A DNA stretch of 64,000 bases, taken from NCBI GenBank assembly GCA_024407855.1, contig JAKSVQ010000004.1, positions 23,067-87,066 on the forward strand, in the 5' to 3' direction. Position 1 is the first letter of the stretch; every line of letters starts with the position of its first letter. Shown in pieces: positions 43,856 to 55,606 of this stretch. The DNA comes from Mycoplasmoidaceae bacterium. Lineage in GTDB: Bacteria; Bacillota_I; Bacilli_A; Mycoplasmatales; Mycoplasmoidaceae. The notes under the pieces were generated by a model. The model made no database searches, was not told the DNA's origin, and saw only the letters and a program-made list of their open reading frames with translations. The position numbers were made by a program, and so were the translations under genes.

Positions 43856-44436
43856 TATTTAGAAAGTAATTCTTTATTAAGAATTGACGCTAATCTCTTT
43901 TTAGCTTTACTTACTGTATCGTTGACAATAACGTATTTAAATAAACGTTTTTTACTAAGTTCTCACTTAGCTTGGTTTAAACGTTGTTTAACAATAATTT
44001 CTGGTTCCGTTCTTCTATTTCTTAAACGTTTTTCAAGTTCAGTTATATTAGGCGGTGAAATAAAGATAGTTAATAATTTTTTCTTTTTCTTTCAATTCTT
44101 TAGAATTTGTAAAACACCTTGCATTTCAATTTCTAGGAAAACGTTTTTGCCTTTGCGAAGATTATCACGAACAAACTTTCGTGGTGTTCCATAGTAATTA
44201 TTTACATAAATTGCTCATTCAAGCATCTTATGATGATTGATTGAATTTTCAAATTTCTTTTTTGTTACATAAAAGTAGTCAACACCATCTTTTTCACCAG
44301 GTCGGCGACTACGTGTTGTCATAGACACAGAGAAAACTGTGTTGTATTTCTTTTGATCAATAATCCCTGATCAGACAGTTTTTTTGCCCGCACCAGATGG
44401 ACCACAGATGACAATTAATTTACCTTTTCTTTTCAT
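43855..44436 (-). CDS. gmk: Guanylate kinase
   Basis: Converts GMP to GDP with ATP. 193 residues. The P-loop is [11 protein letters not shown] (usual GPSGVGKGT), [18 protein letters not shown] is the GMP site, [15 protein letters not shown] follows, and [18 protein letters not shown] is the lid. Start ATG 44434-44436. Its stop overlaps the rlmN start (TAATG at 43855). First gene of gmk-rlmN-prpC-prkC. Confidence 0.95.
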
Positions 44437-44489
44437 AAATAAAATAATTTAATATCTATTATATATGTAATCTATATATCACTTTTATA

Positions 44490-44525
44490 TAAATAAAAAT
44501 AGAAGGTATAACCTTCTATCTTTTT
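44490..44525. terminator. Terminator of pgk
   Basis: Stem ATAGAAGGT / ACCTTCTAT; T run on the minus strand just past the pgk stop at 44533. Confidence 0.75.
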
Positions 44526-44532
44526 ATCAATT

Positions 44533-45780
44533 TTAGTGTTTTCGACGTCGAACAAAGATTCCTGGGAGCTTATCACCAGCGATAACTGATAGGGTTGCAC
44601 CACCACCAGTTGAGATAAAACTAAATGAATTTGCATTAGTGAATTTTACCGCTGCTGCAGCTGTGTCACCACCACCAACCAAGCTATATGCTCCATTTAA
44701 TGATGTTGCTTCAGCAATCGCTAAAGAAATAGCTCTAGTTGACGCACTGAAGTTACTAAATTCACTAACTCCTGTTGGTCCATTTCAAAAGATTGTCTTG
44801 GCATATTTAATAATTTTTGTAAATTGTTTAATAGACTTTGGACCAACATCTAAGGCCATTAAATTATTTGGAATTTTCTTAAGTTGGTAAACTTGACCTT
44901 TAGTATTTTCAAAAGATTTAACCATGTTTAAATCAACTGGTAAAATAATCTTTTCTTTATATTTGTTATATAAAGTTCGAGCAACTTGATCCATTTCTGG
45001 TTCATATAAACTCCTGCCAACATTGATGCCTAATGATGATAGGAATGTGTTAGCCATTCCACCACCAATAATTACTTGATCAGACATTACCATTAATTTC
45101 TCGATTAATTTAATCTTGTCGGAAATCTTTGCTCCACCAATAATTGATACAACTGGTTTTGTTGAATACCTGTCAAACTTAGCTATATTTTCTAATTCGT
45201 TAATAACAAGAAAGCCTAGATATTTTTCTTTCATGTGTGATGCAATACCAGCATTAGATGCATGACAACGATGAATCGTTGCAAAAGCATCATTAACATA
45301 AACATCACCAAGGCTTGCTCAGAATTTTGCTAAACGTTTATCATTCTTGCTTTCACGTTTAGCAACCTTTCCGGTTTTAACATCGACATCTTGGTATCGT
45401 GTATTTTCTAACAAGATAATTTCATTATTTTTCATTTGTTGAACTATCTTAGGTAGTCTCTTATCGTGATTATCTTTAACAAAAATAACTTTATGTTTTG
45501 GATATAGAGATTGTAATGCTTTAGCAACAACCAGTAATGATTTTTTGCCAGATTTGATGTCATTAATTGATTTAATTCGTGATAAGTGTGATAGCAATAC
45601 CACTTTAGCACGGCCTTTTAATAAGTAGTCAATTGTTGGTTTAGCAGCCTTAATTCTTGATAAGTCAGTTATCTTTTCATCTTTGATGGGAACATTAAAA
45701 TCAACCCTGACTAAACAAGTTTTGTTTGTGACATCAGCGTTTTGAATACTAGGTAAATTATTTAATTGTGATCGTTCCAT
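44533..45780 (-). CDS. pgk: Phosphoglycerate kinase
   Basis: Glycolytic ATP-generating step. 415 residues. CLVRVDFNVPIKDEKITD, LLSHLSRIKS, RCHASNAGIASH, and GGAKISDKIKLIEKL then WNGPTGVSEF and GGGDTAAA, all diagnostic. TGA codons at about 45317 and 44783 are Trp. It starts 1 base after the gap stop codon; the pair gap-pgk is a usual glycolytic operon. Confidence 0.97.
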
Positions 45781-45781
45781 A

Positions 45782-46777
<996 letters not shown>

Positions 46778-46851
46778 AAAATTACCTCGTATATATTTTA
46801 TATTATTTAATTTAAAACAACACTTAATATTATGTTAGATATAATATCTAC

Positions 46852-47718
46852 ATGCAAATATTCACAGCTGGAATAGTATTAATTGTTATTACGATTCTAA
46901 TTGTTGCAACGATGGTAGTTTGCAATCATTGAATTAAGCCTGTAACAAATTGTTACTTTTTTTGGCTAGCAATTGGTGCGTTCTGGTTTATTTGATTGGT
47001 TGTCTTTAAGTTTGCTGGTGATTGACAAAACTATATTAAATTGGTTAATGAAGGATACTTCACTGACCCTGGAAGATACGATCAAAGTGTTCAAATATCA
47101 AAAGCATTTTTATTAGATATGTGTCCATTTGCGGCATTATTTATGTGTGTTTCGTTAATAGCTGATCCAACTAGAAAGGTTGCACGGAGCTTTGCTCCTA
47201 TCGCTTTAGTTGGTGGACTTATAACTATTGGTTCATTAGCTTTTGATGGTGAAGGTGGTATTCCTGAACTATCAGCTCAATATATTTTCTTCGGCACTCA
47301 AGGAAATGAATGTTATTTCATTATGCACTTTATTCAAATTGTATTGCCTGTTGGTGTCATGTTAAATACACCTAAAGGCGGATGAAAAGGTTGAACCTTA
47401 ACATTCATCTTAGCTGTTATCTATTACATATATGTAGGTATTACAATTTCATGTACTGGTTGTCGTTGAAATTGTTCTGGATTAAGTATCAATGACTGAG
47501 ATACTGGTGAGTATCACTTTGTGTCAGACATCTTCCACATACCAGTTCCAGCTTGCCCATACATTGGAATACCATTCTTGTATGTCTTTGCTTCTGGGTT
47601 TGTTGCTTTGAAAGACTATGTCTTCTCTAAAGGTTGATTTAAATATGGCAATGCTCGTAGTAAGAGATGATTCTTGTGGTATGATTACAACAAGTATGTT
47701 AAGCAAAGGATATTGTAA
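46852..47718 (+). CDS. Multi-pass membrane protein, paralogue of the 13083 gene
   Basis: 288 residues, seven or so membrane helices. Shared features with the other copy: ADPTRKVARSFAPIA near residue 100, a later VGVMLNTPKGGWKGW segment aligned to ILATPRYGWKGE, and the YGNARSKRWF tail. A Cys pair (TGCRWNCSG) is unique to this copy. The conserved motif and ends, but not the middle, are kept, so the two may have different partners. GATATAATATC just before 46840 is a likely -10. It lies 3 bases from rbgA. Confidence 0.8.
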
Positions 47719-47720
47719 TT

Positions 47721-48530
47721 ATGAGCACAATTAATTGATTTCCTGGCCACATGGCTAAAGCCAATAAGAAGATTCTTGAATCTTTAAGCAAGGTTGATTT
47801 AGTTTTAGAAGTGGTTGATGCTCGTGCAGTTAATGCGACAAGCAATCCTGATTTTGCAAAACTAAATAAACCGGTTCTAAAGGTTGCATTAAAATCTGAT
47901 ATTGCTGATATTAAAAATATCAAATGGCAACCAAATCTTGTTATTGGATCAACCAAGAACAAGTCATTTAAAACACAACTATTAAAAGAAATTAACAAAA
48001 TGTTAGCACCGCTTATTGCTAAGAAGAAAGCAAAAGGGATTGCCAAACCTACATTCTTATTGATGGTTGTTGGATTACCAAATGTTGGTAAATCAAGTTT
48101 GATTAATTTTTTAGCTAATAGAAATTTAGCCCCAACCGGAAATAAACCAGCCGTGACAAAAACACAAGCAATCTTAAAGATTTCTGATAACCTATATCTA
48201 CAAGATAACCCTGGTATTTTCTTTAAGAAAGTTGAAGAAGCAAAAGAAGGATACGTTCTTGCTTTGCTTAACACAATTAAGAAAGAAGTTCTACCATTAA
48301 AAGAAGTTCTTGAATATTGTTACAATTATTTATCAAACCATTACTTTAAACAATTAGCATCTTACTATGGTTTAGAATATGCATTGTCTTACAATGACTT
48401 TGTCAAATGGTTTGCTCAAAAGCGTCATTTTGTCATTGCTAACAATGAACCAGACATAGCAAGAGCACAAGATGTTCTCTTTGACGATTTTGTTAACGGA
48501 AAGATTTGCAAAGTAAATTATGAAAACTAA
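47721..48530 (+). CDS. rbgA: Ribosome-assembly GTPase RbgA (YlqF)
   Basis: Circularly permuted GTPase needed for late 50S assembly. 269 residues. INWFPGHMAKANKKI at the N terminus, DARA, then the G4 position reads LKSD, where most RbgA have NKxD, so the Asn is not kept. [17 protein letters not shown] is G1 and DNPGIFF is G3. Starts 3 bases after the membrane gene and overlaps rnhB by 11 bases. Confidence 0.93.
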
Positions 48531-49152
48531 AAAACCTATAAGCATGTTTATTTATGAACATAAATACCAAAAGCTTGGTCATAAATTAATTGCTGGTGTT
48601 GATGAAGTGGGACGAGGTTGTTGAGCTGGACCGGTAGTTGCTTGTGCATGTATTCTTCCAGTTGGATATGAAAATCCGGCCATCAAAGATTCAAAAGTTT
48701 TATCAATTAAAAAAAGAGAACAGCTTGCCCAAACAATTAAAGAAAATTGTATAGCTTTTGCTATTGCCTATGTTGATGCTCCAAGAATTGATATTATCAA
48801 TATTAAGGAAGCTGCAAAAGAAGCAATGGTTAGAGCTTTAAATAATCTTAAGATTAAACCAACTTGTGTATTAGTTGATGCAGAAGACATTAAATTTAAT
48901 AAAGCAACAATCGTGCCAATCATTAAAGGCGATGCAAAATCAACATCAATCGCTGCTGCTAGCATTGTTGCTAAAGTATATCGTGATAAAATCTTAGATG
49001 ATCTTGACAAACAATATCCACAATACGGCTTTGCTAAGAATAAAGGTTATGGGACAATCGTTCACTTAAATGCTTTAAAACAATATGGACCCGTAAAAGC
49101 AATTCATCGCTTTAGCTACAAACCAATAAAAGCAATAATAAAAAACAGCTAA
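48520..49152 (+). CDS. rnhB: Ribonuclease HII
   Basis: Removes RNA from RNA-DNA hybrids and misincorporated ribonucleotides. 210 residues if starting at ATG 48520 (overlapping rbgA); an ATG at 48544 is also possible. Active-site motif GVDEVGRGCWAGPV, where many members have GRGPLAGP, so the loop is unusual. LVDAEDIKF, KGDAKSTSIAAASIVAKV and the final helix are typical. Catalytic Asp and Glu present. Confidence 0.92.
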
Positions 49153-49167
49153 TTAGCTGTTTTTTTG
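49141..49167. terminator. Bidirectional terminator carrying both stops
   Basis: Perfect palindrome AAAAACAGCT-AATT-AGCTGTTTTT; the TAA of rnhB (49150-49152) and of the next gene (49153-49155) are adjacent at its centre. Confidence 0.85.
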
Positions 49168-49644
49168 TTTTTGTTCTTCGGCTTTTTTCTTTTCTAGAAT
49201 ATCACGTTTTTCATCAGCAGTGATATATCCCATTTTCTTATATCATTTGATTGTTGACTTTTTAAGTTTATAGATGTTTCCATTTAAAGCTTTAGCTTTA
49301 TTGTCACGGAATTGTTTTGTTTTCTGATAAGCTATTTGACTACGATAGAACTTAGCAATGTCAAATCAACAGAACAAGAATGTGCCAACCATAACACCAA
49401 CTGACAAGAAAGCAGCAACAACCACTAAAGCAATCTGATATGGTTCAGTTGGATTAGCAACTGGAGTAAAACCTTCATCTGGGTTTCATGTTGTGTTACC
49501 AAAATAAAACATTGCAGCACAACCTAACAAAACAATAACCATAATAGTGAAAACTATTCATAGTTTTGCTTTATATCTTTTTCTGCCCTTAATTGTGAAA
49601 TGAACAGATTCATCAAATTTTTCTTTTTGTTGTTTCTTCTTCAT
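49153..49644 (-). CDS. Small membrane protein with two helices
   Basis: 163 residues, readable with TGA as Trp. Basic start (KKKQQKEKFDESVHF), helices at about 29-49 (LWIVFTIMVIVLLGCAAMFYF) and 72-93 (ALVVVAAFLSVGVMVGTFLF), and a basic, hydrophilic tail. No signal peptide or known domain. Convergent with rnhB; 1 base upstream of it on this strand is the end of proS. Confidence 0.7.
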
Positions 49645-49645
49645 A

Positions 49646-51061
49646 TTAGTACGCTCGAGCAAAATATATTAAATGAGTTGCTGGTTTACCAGTGTAGAAA
49701 CACTTTTTACCTTTAACATTGTCTGATTTAATACATCTAGCAGTTGCTCCAGTTAATTCTTTAATCTTCTTTTCATTAGCAACTGTATCATCAAAGTATG
49801 CTAATGCGATCTTTTTGTTATTAATAACATCTTTGAATTGTTCAAAACTATTAACACTAACAATTGATGAATCCAAACGGGTCTTTGCAGTGTTATATAA
49901 ATTTGTTTGGTATTGTTTGATGGTTGTTGTCAAATGTTTATTTAAAGCTTTTAAACCAATCTTAACTTTATCATTGCTGTCACGACGAATGAAAGTTACT
50001 TCGTTGGCTTCAATTTCTTGACTACCAACAACTAAACAGAAAGGTACACCTTGGATTTGGTATTTATTAATTTTAAATCCAAAGGATTTGTCGCTATCAT
50101 CAATGACAATACGATATTTGTCACCAAGTGCTTTCTTTAGTGTTTTAACATAAGCATTAGTTGCTTTGTCATTAGCATTAACAACAATAATCGCAATTTG
50201 AATTGGCGCAATCTTAAATGGTAAGACAATACCATTGTCATCACTATGGCTCATGATTAAACCACCAATGATTCTAGTTGAAATACCAGCTGATGATTGA
50301 TGAATCGTATCAAACTTGTTATCTTTAGTTTGATATTTTACTTCGTAAGCTTTAGCAAAGTTTTGGCCTAAATAGTGGCTTGTTGCACATTGTAAAGCTT
50401 GACCATCTTGCATCAAAGCTTCACATGTATAAGTATTAACTGCACCAGCAAATCTTTCATTTTCAGTTTTTTCACCAACTAATACTGGCATACATAAATA
50501 ATCTTCAATGAAGTTTTTATAAACTTCTAGTGTTTTTAATGTTTGCTTATAAGCTTCTTCTTTTGAAGCATGAGCAGTATGCAATTCTTGTCAGTGGAAT
50601 TCAGTATTTCTTAAAAATGGTCTAGTGTTTTTTTCAACCCGGCATACTGAGCATCATTGGTTATATAAAAGGGGAAGATCATTAAATGATCTAATTTGTG
50701 TTTTAAATAATTGGCAGAAACTAATTTCTGATGTTGGACGAATTACTAATGGTTCAGCTAATTCATCTTTCTTATTAGTTGAAACAGTAAATAATTCAGG
50801 AGCAAAACCTTCAACGTGTTGTTTTTCTTTTAGAAAATCAGCTTGTTTAATAAATAATGGAAGTTGAACGTTTCTTACACCCATCTTCGCAAATTGTTTA
50901 TTAATTTCGTGTTGGATTGATTCTCAAATAGCTCAACCGTTAGGTAAAAAGAACATTGTTCCTTTTACGGGAGCATATTCAACTAATTTAGCTTCTTTAA
51001 TAACTGATGTATATCAGTTAGCAAAGTTTGTTTGTCTAGCAATGATGTTTTTGTTTTTCAT
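49646..51061 (-). CDS. proS: Prolyl-tRNA synthetase, eukaryote/archaea-like type
   Basis: Charges tRNA-Pro. 471 residues, without the editing insertion of the long bacterial type. RPTSEISFCQLFKTQIRSFNDLPLLYNQWCSVCRVE contains motif 2, then NTRPFLRNTEFHWQELHTAH. MSHSDDNGIVLPFKIAPIQIAI is the anticodon-domain junction of the archaeal-type enzyme. The C-terminal domain ends FARAY. TGA at 50586 is Trp. Confidence 0.95.
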
Positions 51062-51092
51062 ACTATATATTATATTAAGTAAAATCACGTCA

Positions 51093-51126
51093 TCAAAAAG
51101 AAGCAGCGTTAACTGCTTCTTTTTCA
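51093..51126 (-). terminator. Terminator of the suf operon
   Basis: Stem AAAAAGAAGCAG / CTGCTTCTTTTT with a 6-base loop, after the sufB stop at 51168. Confidence 0.85.
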
Positions 51127-51167
51127 ATTGGTGATAATATCACTATTTCATCAATTACATTATATTA

Positions 51168-52538
51168 TTATTTGAAATCTTCATTCAATAATCTATTTAA
51201 TTCAACGGCATATTCCATCGGAAGTTGTTCCGTAAATGGTTCAAGAAAACCTAATGACAACATGTTTTTAGCTTGTTTATCATTTAAACCTTTGGTATTT
51301 AGATAAAACATTTTTTCTTTATCTAATTGTGTTACTTTGGCTTCATGTTTAATAAAGCTTGTTTTATTTTCAATGGTTTCTAATGGAATTGTACGGCTAA
51401 CTGATTTGTTATCTAGTAACAATGTATCGCAGACAACTTCTGCATGGCAGTGGTGTGCATCTTTTAAAATTTTTACTTCTCCACGATAGTCAGCTCGACC
51501 ACCATCATGAGCAATAGATTTAGCAAGAATGCTACTACGTGTGTATGGGGCAAGATGAATCATCTTGGCACCAGCATCATGAATAACACCTTGATGCGCT
51601 AAAGCAATGGAAATACATTTACCTTTAGCATGAGCACCAGCAAGAATTGTTGCTGGGTATTTCATATTTAGTTTTGAACCAATGTTGCCATCAACTCATT
51701 CCATAATGGCATTTTCTTGACAGATTGCCCGTTTTGTTACAAGGTTTAAAACATTATCAGATCAGTTTTGAATTGTCGTGTAACGACATGTTGCGCCTTT
51801 ATTTATAAAGACTTCAACTACAGCAGCATGTAAGTTGTTCTTATCATAGATTGGTGCAGTGCAACCTTCGATGTATGATAATGAAGCTTTGTCTTCGACA
51901 ATGATCAATGTTCTTTCAAATTGACCCATTTGTCGAGTGTTAATTCGGAAATATGCTTGCAATGGTTTTTCTAGTTTAACACCTTTTGGGATATAGATGA
52001 AACTACCACCAGATCAAACGGCAGTATTCAATGCCGCATATTTGTTATCACTAGCTGGAACTAATGTGCCAAAATATTTTTTAACTATTTCTGGGCAAAT
52101 TTGTAAAGCTTTTTCAATATTACAAAAGATTACCTTTTGTTTTGCTAGTTCTTGTTGAATCTTATTGTAAACAACTTCGGAGTCATATTGGTTGTTTACT
52201 CCAGACAAGAATTTAGCTTCAGCATCAGTTACTTTTAGACGTTGGAAGGTATCTTTAATTTCTTGGGGGACATCATTCCAATCGTTTGTCATCTTGGCAG
52301 CATTAGATACATAATATGTATATTCATCAAAATCAATATGACTTAAGTCTGGACCTCATTTAGGATTTTTAAGCTTTTTGAATAAAGCAAAAGCCGCTAA
52401 ACGCTTTTGTAGCATTCAGTCTGGTTCGTTCTTACTTTTGCTAATAGCTTTAATGACTTGTTCATTAAGCCCCCTTTTAAAGGCAAACTTATTCTTGATT
52501 TCGTCATGAAAACCATACTTATAATCTTTATTTTTCAT
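51168..52538 (-). CDS. sufB: Iron-sulfur assembly scaffold SufB
   Basis: Scaffold of the SufBCD complex. 456 residues, normal. [27 protein letters not shown], and NGQ-rich beta-helix segments lead to [17 protein letters not shown] and ISRT-like SVSRTIPLE and [23 protein letters not shown], close to SufB of Firmicutes. The final gene of the suf operon; it overlaps sufU by 11 bases. Confidence 0.95.
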
Positions 52539-52962
52539 AACTATCAATTGCCTTTTGGATTGCTTGAATTCCGGTCATTGCACATTTAACTCGATTAGCT
52601 TGTTTGTTTACATTTTTGTAAACAATAAGTTTGCCAAGTAGGTCTTTGTTGTGCTTCTTACCAAGGATCATATCAAGATAATTTGTAATGATTTTCTTAG
52701 CTTGATTTACTGGCTTACCAAGGATCTCTTCCACTAGTAAGTCTGTACTGGAAGTACAGATAGCACAGCCAATTCCAGAAAATTTTGCATCTTTTACTTT
52801 GCCTTTTTCAATTAAAACATAGCCATCAATGTTATCGATGCATGATGGGCTATCATTATGACCATAAAGATATTTACCTTTTGGTTTACCTTCAATCTTA
52901 TTGGCAGGAGTTTCATAATGGTCAATGATTAATTCTTTAGCTAATTCATTACTAATTTCCAT
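52528..52962 (-). CDS. sufU: SufU-type scaffold / sulfur acceptor
   Basis: 144 residues. HYETPANK at the start; GHNDSPSCIDNIDGYV (first Cys), FSGIGCAICTSSTDLLVEEI (second Cys) and VKCAMTGIQAIQKAI (third Cys). The three Cys plus the Asp give the zinc site of SufU, which accepts sulfur from SufS. Overlaps sufB; 8 bases from sufS. Confidence 0.95.
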   Translation of the reverse strand: MEISNELAKELIIDHYETPANKIEGKPKGKYLYGHNDSPSCIDNIDGYVLIEKGKVKDAKFSGIGCAICTSSTDLLVEEILGKPVNQAKKIITNYLDMILGKKHNKDLLGKLIVYKNVNKQANRVKCAMTGIQAIQKAIDSYEK

Positions 52963-52970
52963 AACTCCTC

Positions 52971-54170
52971 CTATAAGATGATTTCATCACCCTTCTTAAA
53001 TTTTTTAAGAATAGCAACGAATTTATCAATCTCTTCTTTTGTGTTATAAAAGTATAGACTAAGTCTAACAGCGGCTTGGGTTTTAACAATGTGGTGTGCT
53101 AATTTAGCACAGCTTAATCCAGCACGGCAAATAACACCTTTAGTGCCTAATCAACTTGCAAGGTCTTGCGCATGGACCTTATTAATATTAAAGTAGATAA
53201 TTGCTTCTGGTTGATCTTTGCTGTAGATAATAACATCTTTGATGTTTGATAATTTTTTAACAAAATACTTCTTTAGTTCGCGTTGATATGAAGCAATTCG
53301 GTTGAAACCAACTTTGTTAAGATAATCAATAGCAGCTTCTCAACCAAAAATTTGACCAAGTGGTAATGTTCCACCTTCAAACTTCTCAACATTGTTATTT
53401 AAAACGTAGTTTTCTTTATCAATAGTTTGGTTCATGCCACCACCATATTTAATTGGTTGAAGCAATGTTAACCATTTAGTTGCCATATAAACAATACCCA
53501 AACCAGTTGGACCCAATAGTTTGTGGCAACTGCAAGCGACAAAGTCAATACCACACTTAACATCAACTTTGTGATGTGGTAAGTATTGTGCTGCGTCCAT
53601 TACAATAATAATATTTGGGTTAATTGCTTTAGCTTTTTTAACTAAAGTTAAATAATCAAAATCGTTACCCATAATGTTGCTGCTACCAGCAAAGGTAATT
53701 ACTTTTGTTTTCTTAGTAATTGCTTTTAGAAAAGCACTAGCTGTTGGAACTGTATCTTCTGGCAAGTATTTTAGTTTAAAGCAGCCTTGCTTTGCTAATC
53801 GAATTCAAGGCAATAAATTAGAAGCATGTTCTAATTTAGAGATTAACACTTCTTCATCTTTTTTGATAAATCCATTAGCAATACCATAAGCAATTAAATT
53901 TAATCCTTCAGTGGCACCAGAAGTAAAAACTATGTTTTTACTTGAAGTATTAAATAACTTAGCAGTTTTGCTTCTAATTTCTTGGACCTTTTGTGTTGTT
54001 TTAAAAGCAATAACTGAATCATTATTGTGGGTATTAGTACCATAATTAATGTAATAGTTTGCTTCGGCATCAATTACAGATTTAGGTTTTAATGAAGTAG
54101 CAGCTGAATCAAAATAGATTAAGCCAGGATGCTTAGCAATTCATGGAAAATCTTTACGGTAATTATTCAT
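52971..54170 (-). CDS. sufS: Cysteine desulfurase SufS
   Basis: PLP enzyme that provides sulfur from cysteine. 399 residues. FDSAATSLKP and THNN at the start; the PLP lysine is in CSCHKLLGPTGLGIVY; the catalytic Cys is in GVICRAGLSCAKL near the C terminus. TGA codons at 53337 and 53793 are Trp. Overlaps the sufD end by 8 bases. Confidence 0.96.
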
Positions 54171-54771
54171 AGCTACCTCCAACTAAAATTTTAATATCTT
54201 GATTAATATTAATTTTATTTTTTGTTAAATAAGGTTTAAGGTCTTGAATAAAACTATCAATTAAAAATTGATAAGCTTCTAATTTGCTTAATCCTTTTGT
54301 GTTTAAATAGAAAATGATTTCAGGGTCAACTTGACCGATGTTTACTGTGTGCTTTGCTACAATATCATTGATATTAATGTCTAAACATGGTAAAGCTTGA
54401 ATGGTTGATTCATTGTCAAAAATTAAACCATCAATTAATTGGTTAATTGTGTTGCCGTTTGTTTTCTTAGCGCAGTTAGAAATACAATTTACTTTAATTG
54501 TTGCATGATTATTGGCCAATGATTTAACATGAATATTGCTAGTTGAGTCGTTACCAAAATGGTTAACATTGATGTTAAGAATTTTGGTTGTTTTGCTTGC
54601 TAGAAGCAAGCAATAGATATTAATTTCATTGTTATTTTTTAGTGAAATATTGATGGTTTTTTGCATATCTTTCTTATCATTAGCAACAAAATAAATATTA
54701 GCCTTTTGGTTATTAGTTAAGCTAAGGTTTTCTATTTCGTTGTTATTTTTTAGAAAGATATTAGAACACAT
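54163..54771 (-). CDS. sufD: SufD, shortened form
   Basis: 202 residues, about half of an ordinary SufD (about 430). It keeps the C-terminal core: [54 protein letters not shown], including the conserved Cys and His region, but the N-terminal helical part and much of the beta helix are missing or strongly drifted. The reading frame is clean, without breaks, and both ends overlap neighbouring genes, so this is a natural short form rather than decay. Asn/Lys-rich. Confidence 0.8.
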   Translation of the reverse strand: MCSNIFLKNNNEIENLSLTNNQKANIYFVANDKKDMQKTINISLKNNNEINIYCLLLASKTTKILNINVNHFGNDSTSNIHVKSLANNHATIKVNCISNCAKKTNGNTINQLIDGLIFDNESTIQALPCLDININDIVAKHTVNIGQVDPEIIFYLNTKGLSKLEAYQFLIDSFIQDLKPYLTKNKININQDIKILVGGSYE

Positions 54772-55543
54772 CTTTTAAACTATCCATTTCTTGCGTTTTA
54801 ATTGGTTTAGCATATTTGCTAAATCCAGTTTTTAAAGCTTTAAATAAGTTTTGGCCATTGCCAGATTCAACTATTGTATGGTTTGCAATGGTAATATATT
54901 TTGTTGGTTTAATTAGCTTTAATAATTGTTCCTGGTGAGAGACAAGAACAATGATTTTGTCTTTTTTAACTTTGTTAATTTCTTTTGCGATGATTTTTAA
55001 ACTATCAACATCACAACCAGAGTCAACTTCGTCTAATAATAGAACATTGTTCTTCATTAAAAACATTTGAATAAGTTCATTCTTTTTCTTTTGACCACCA
55101 GAGAAGTTAACGTTGTTATTTCTCTTTAATAAATCTAAATCCATATTTAGTTCAGCAAATTTAGGCGTAACTAAATTATGAAGAGTAATTGGGTCAATTT
55201 TCTTCTCACTATGGGCATTAGCAATAATCTTATAAAGATCAATTAATTTAACACCTTCAAGTTCCATTGGACTTTGAGCTAAATAGAAAAAGCCTAATTT
55301 GGCTACTTGATCAGTAGAAACATTATTAATGTTTTTGTTATTGTATGTAATTGAACCTTTATTGATTTTAAATGCATAGTGGCGCATAAGTGTTTTTAAA
55401 AAACTACTTTTACCTGCACCATTTGGACCAATAATAGCAATAACATCACCAGTTTTGGCTTTCAAGTTAAGATTCTTAAGTAATAAATTGTTTTCTACAC
55501 TAATACTTAGTGTATTAACCATTAAATAGTTTATTTTTTTCAT
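54761..55543 (-). CDS. sufC: SufC ATPase
   Basis: ABC-type ATPase driving the SufBCD complex. 260 residues. Walker A GPNGAGKSSF near residue 40, Q-loop FYLAQSPMELEGV, signature FSGGQKKKNE, Walker B VLLLDEVDSGCDVDSL and the switch His in VSHQEQ. The SufC-specific GGQKKK is clear. First gene of the minus-strand suf operon; divergent from the large lipoprotein gene at 55607, 63 bases between. Confidence 0.96.
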   Translation of the reverse strand: MKKINYLMVNTLSISVENNLLLKNLNLKAKTGDVIAIIGPNGAGKSSFLKTLMRHYAFKINKGSITYNNKNINNVSTDQVAKLGFFYLAQSPMELEGVKLIDLYKIIANAHSEKKIDPITLHNLVTPKFAELNMDLDLLKRNNNVNFSGGQKKKNELIQMFLMKNNVLLLDEVDSGCDVDSLKIIAKEINKVKKDKIIVLVSHQEQLLKLIKPTKYITIANHTIVESGNGQNLFKALKTGFSKYAKPIKTQEMDSLKDVF

Positions 55544-55606
55544 ATTTATTGTATTTATAATTATAATAGTAAAATAATATATTTATTAAAAAGAGGATAA
55601 CAACTT

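Noticed and set aside
54163..54771. sufD as a decayed pseudogene
   Set aside because: Frame is clean, both ends overlap neighbouring genes and the conserved C-terminal core is kept; it looks like a natural short form.
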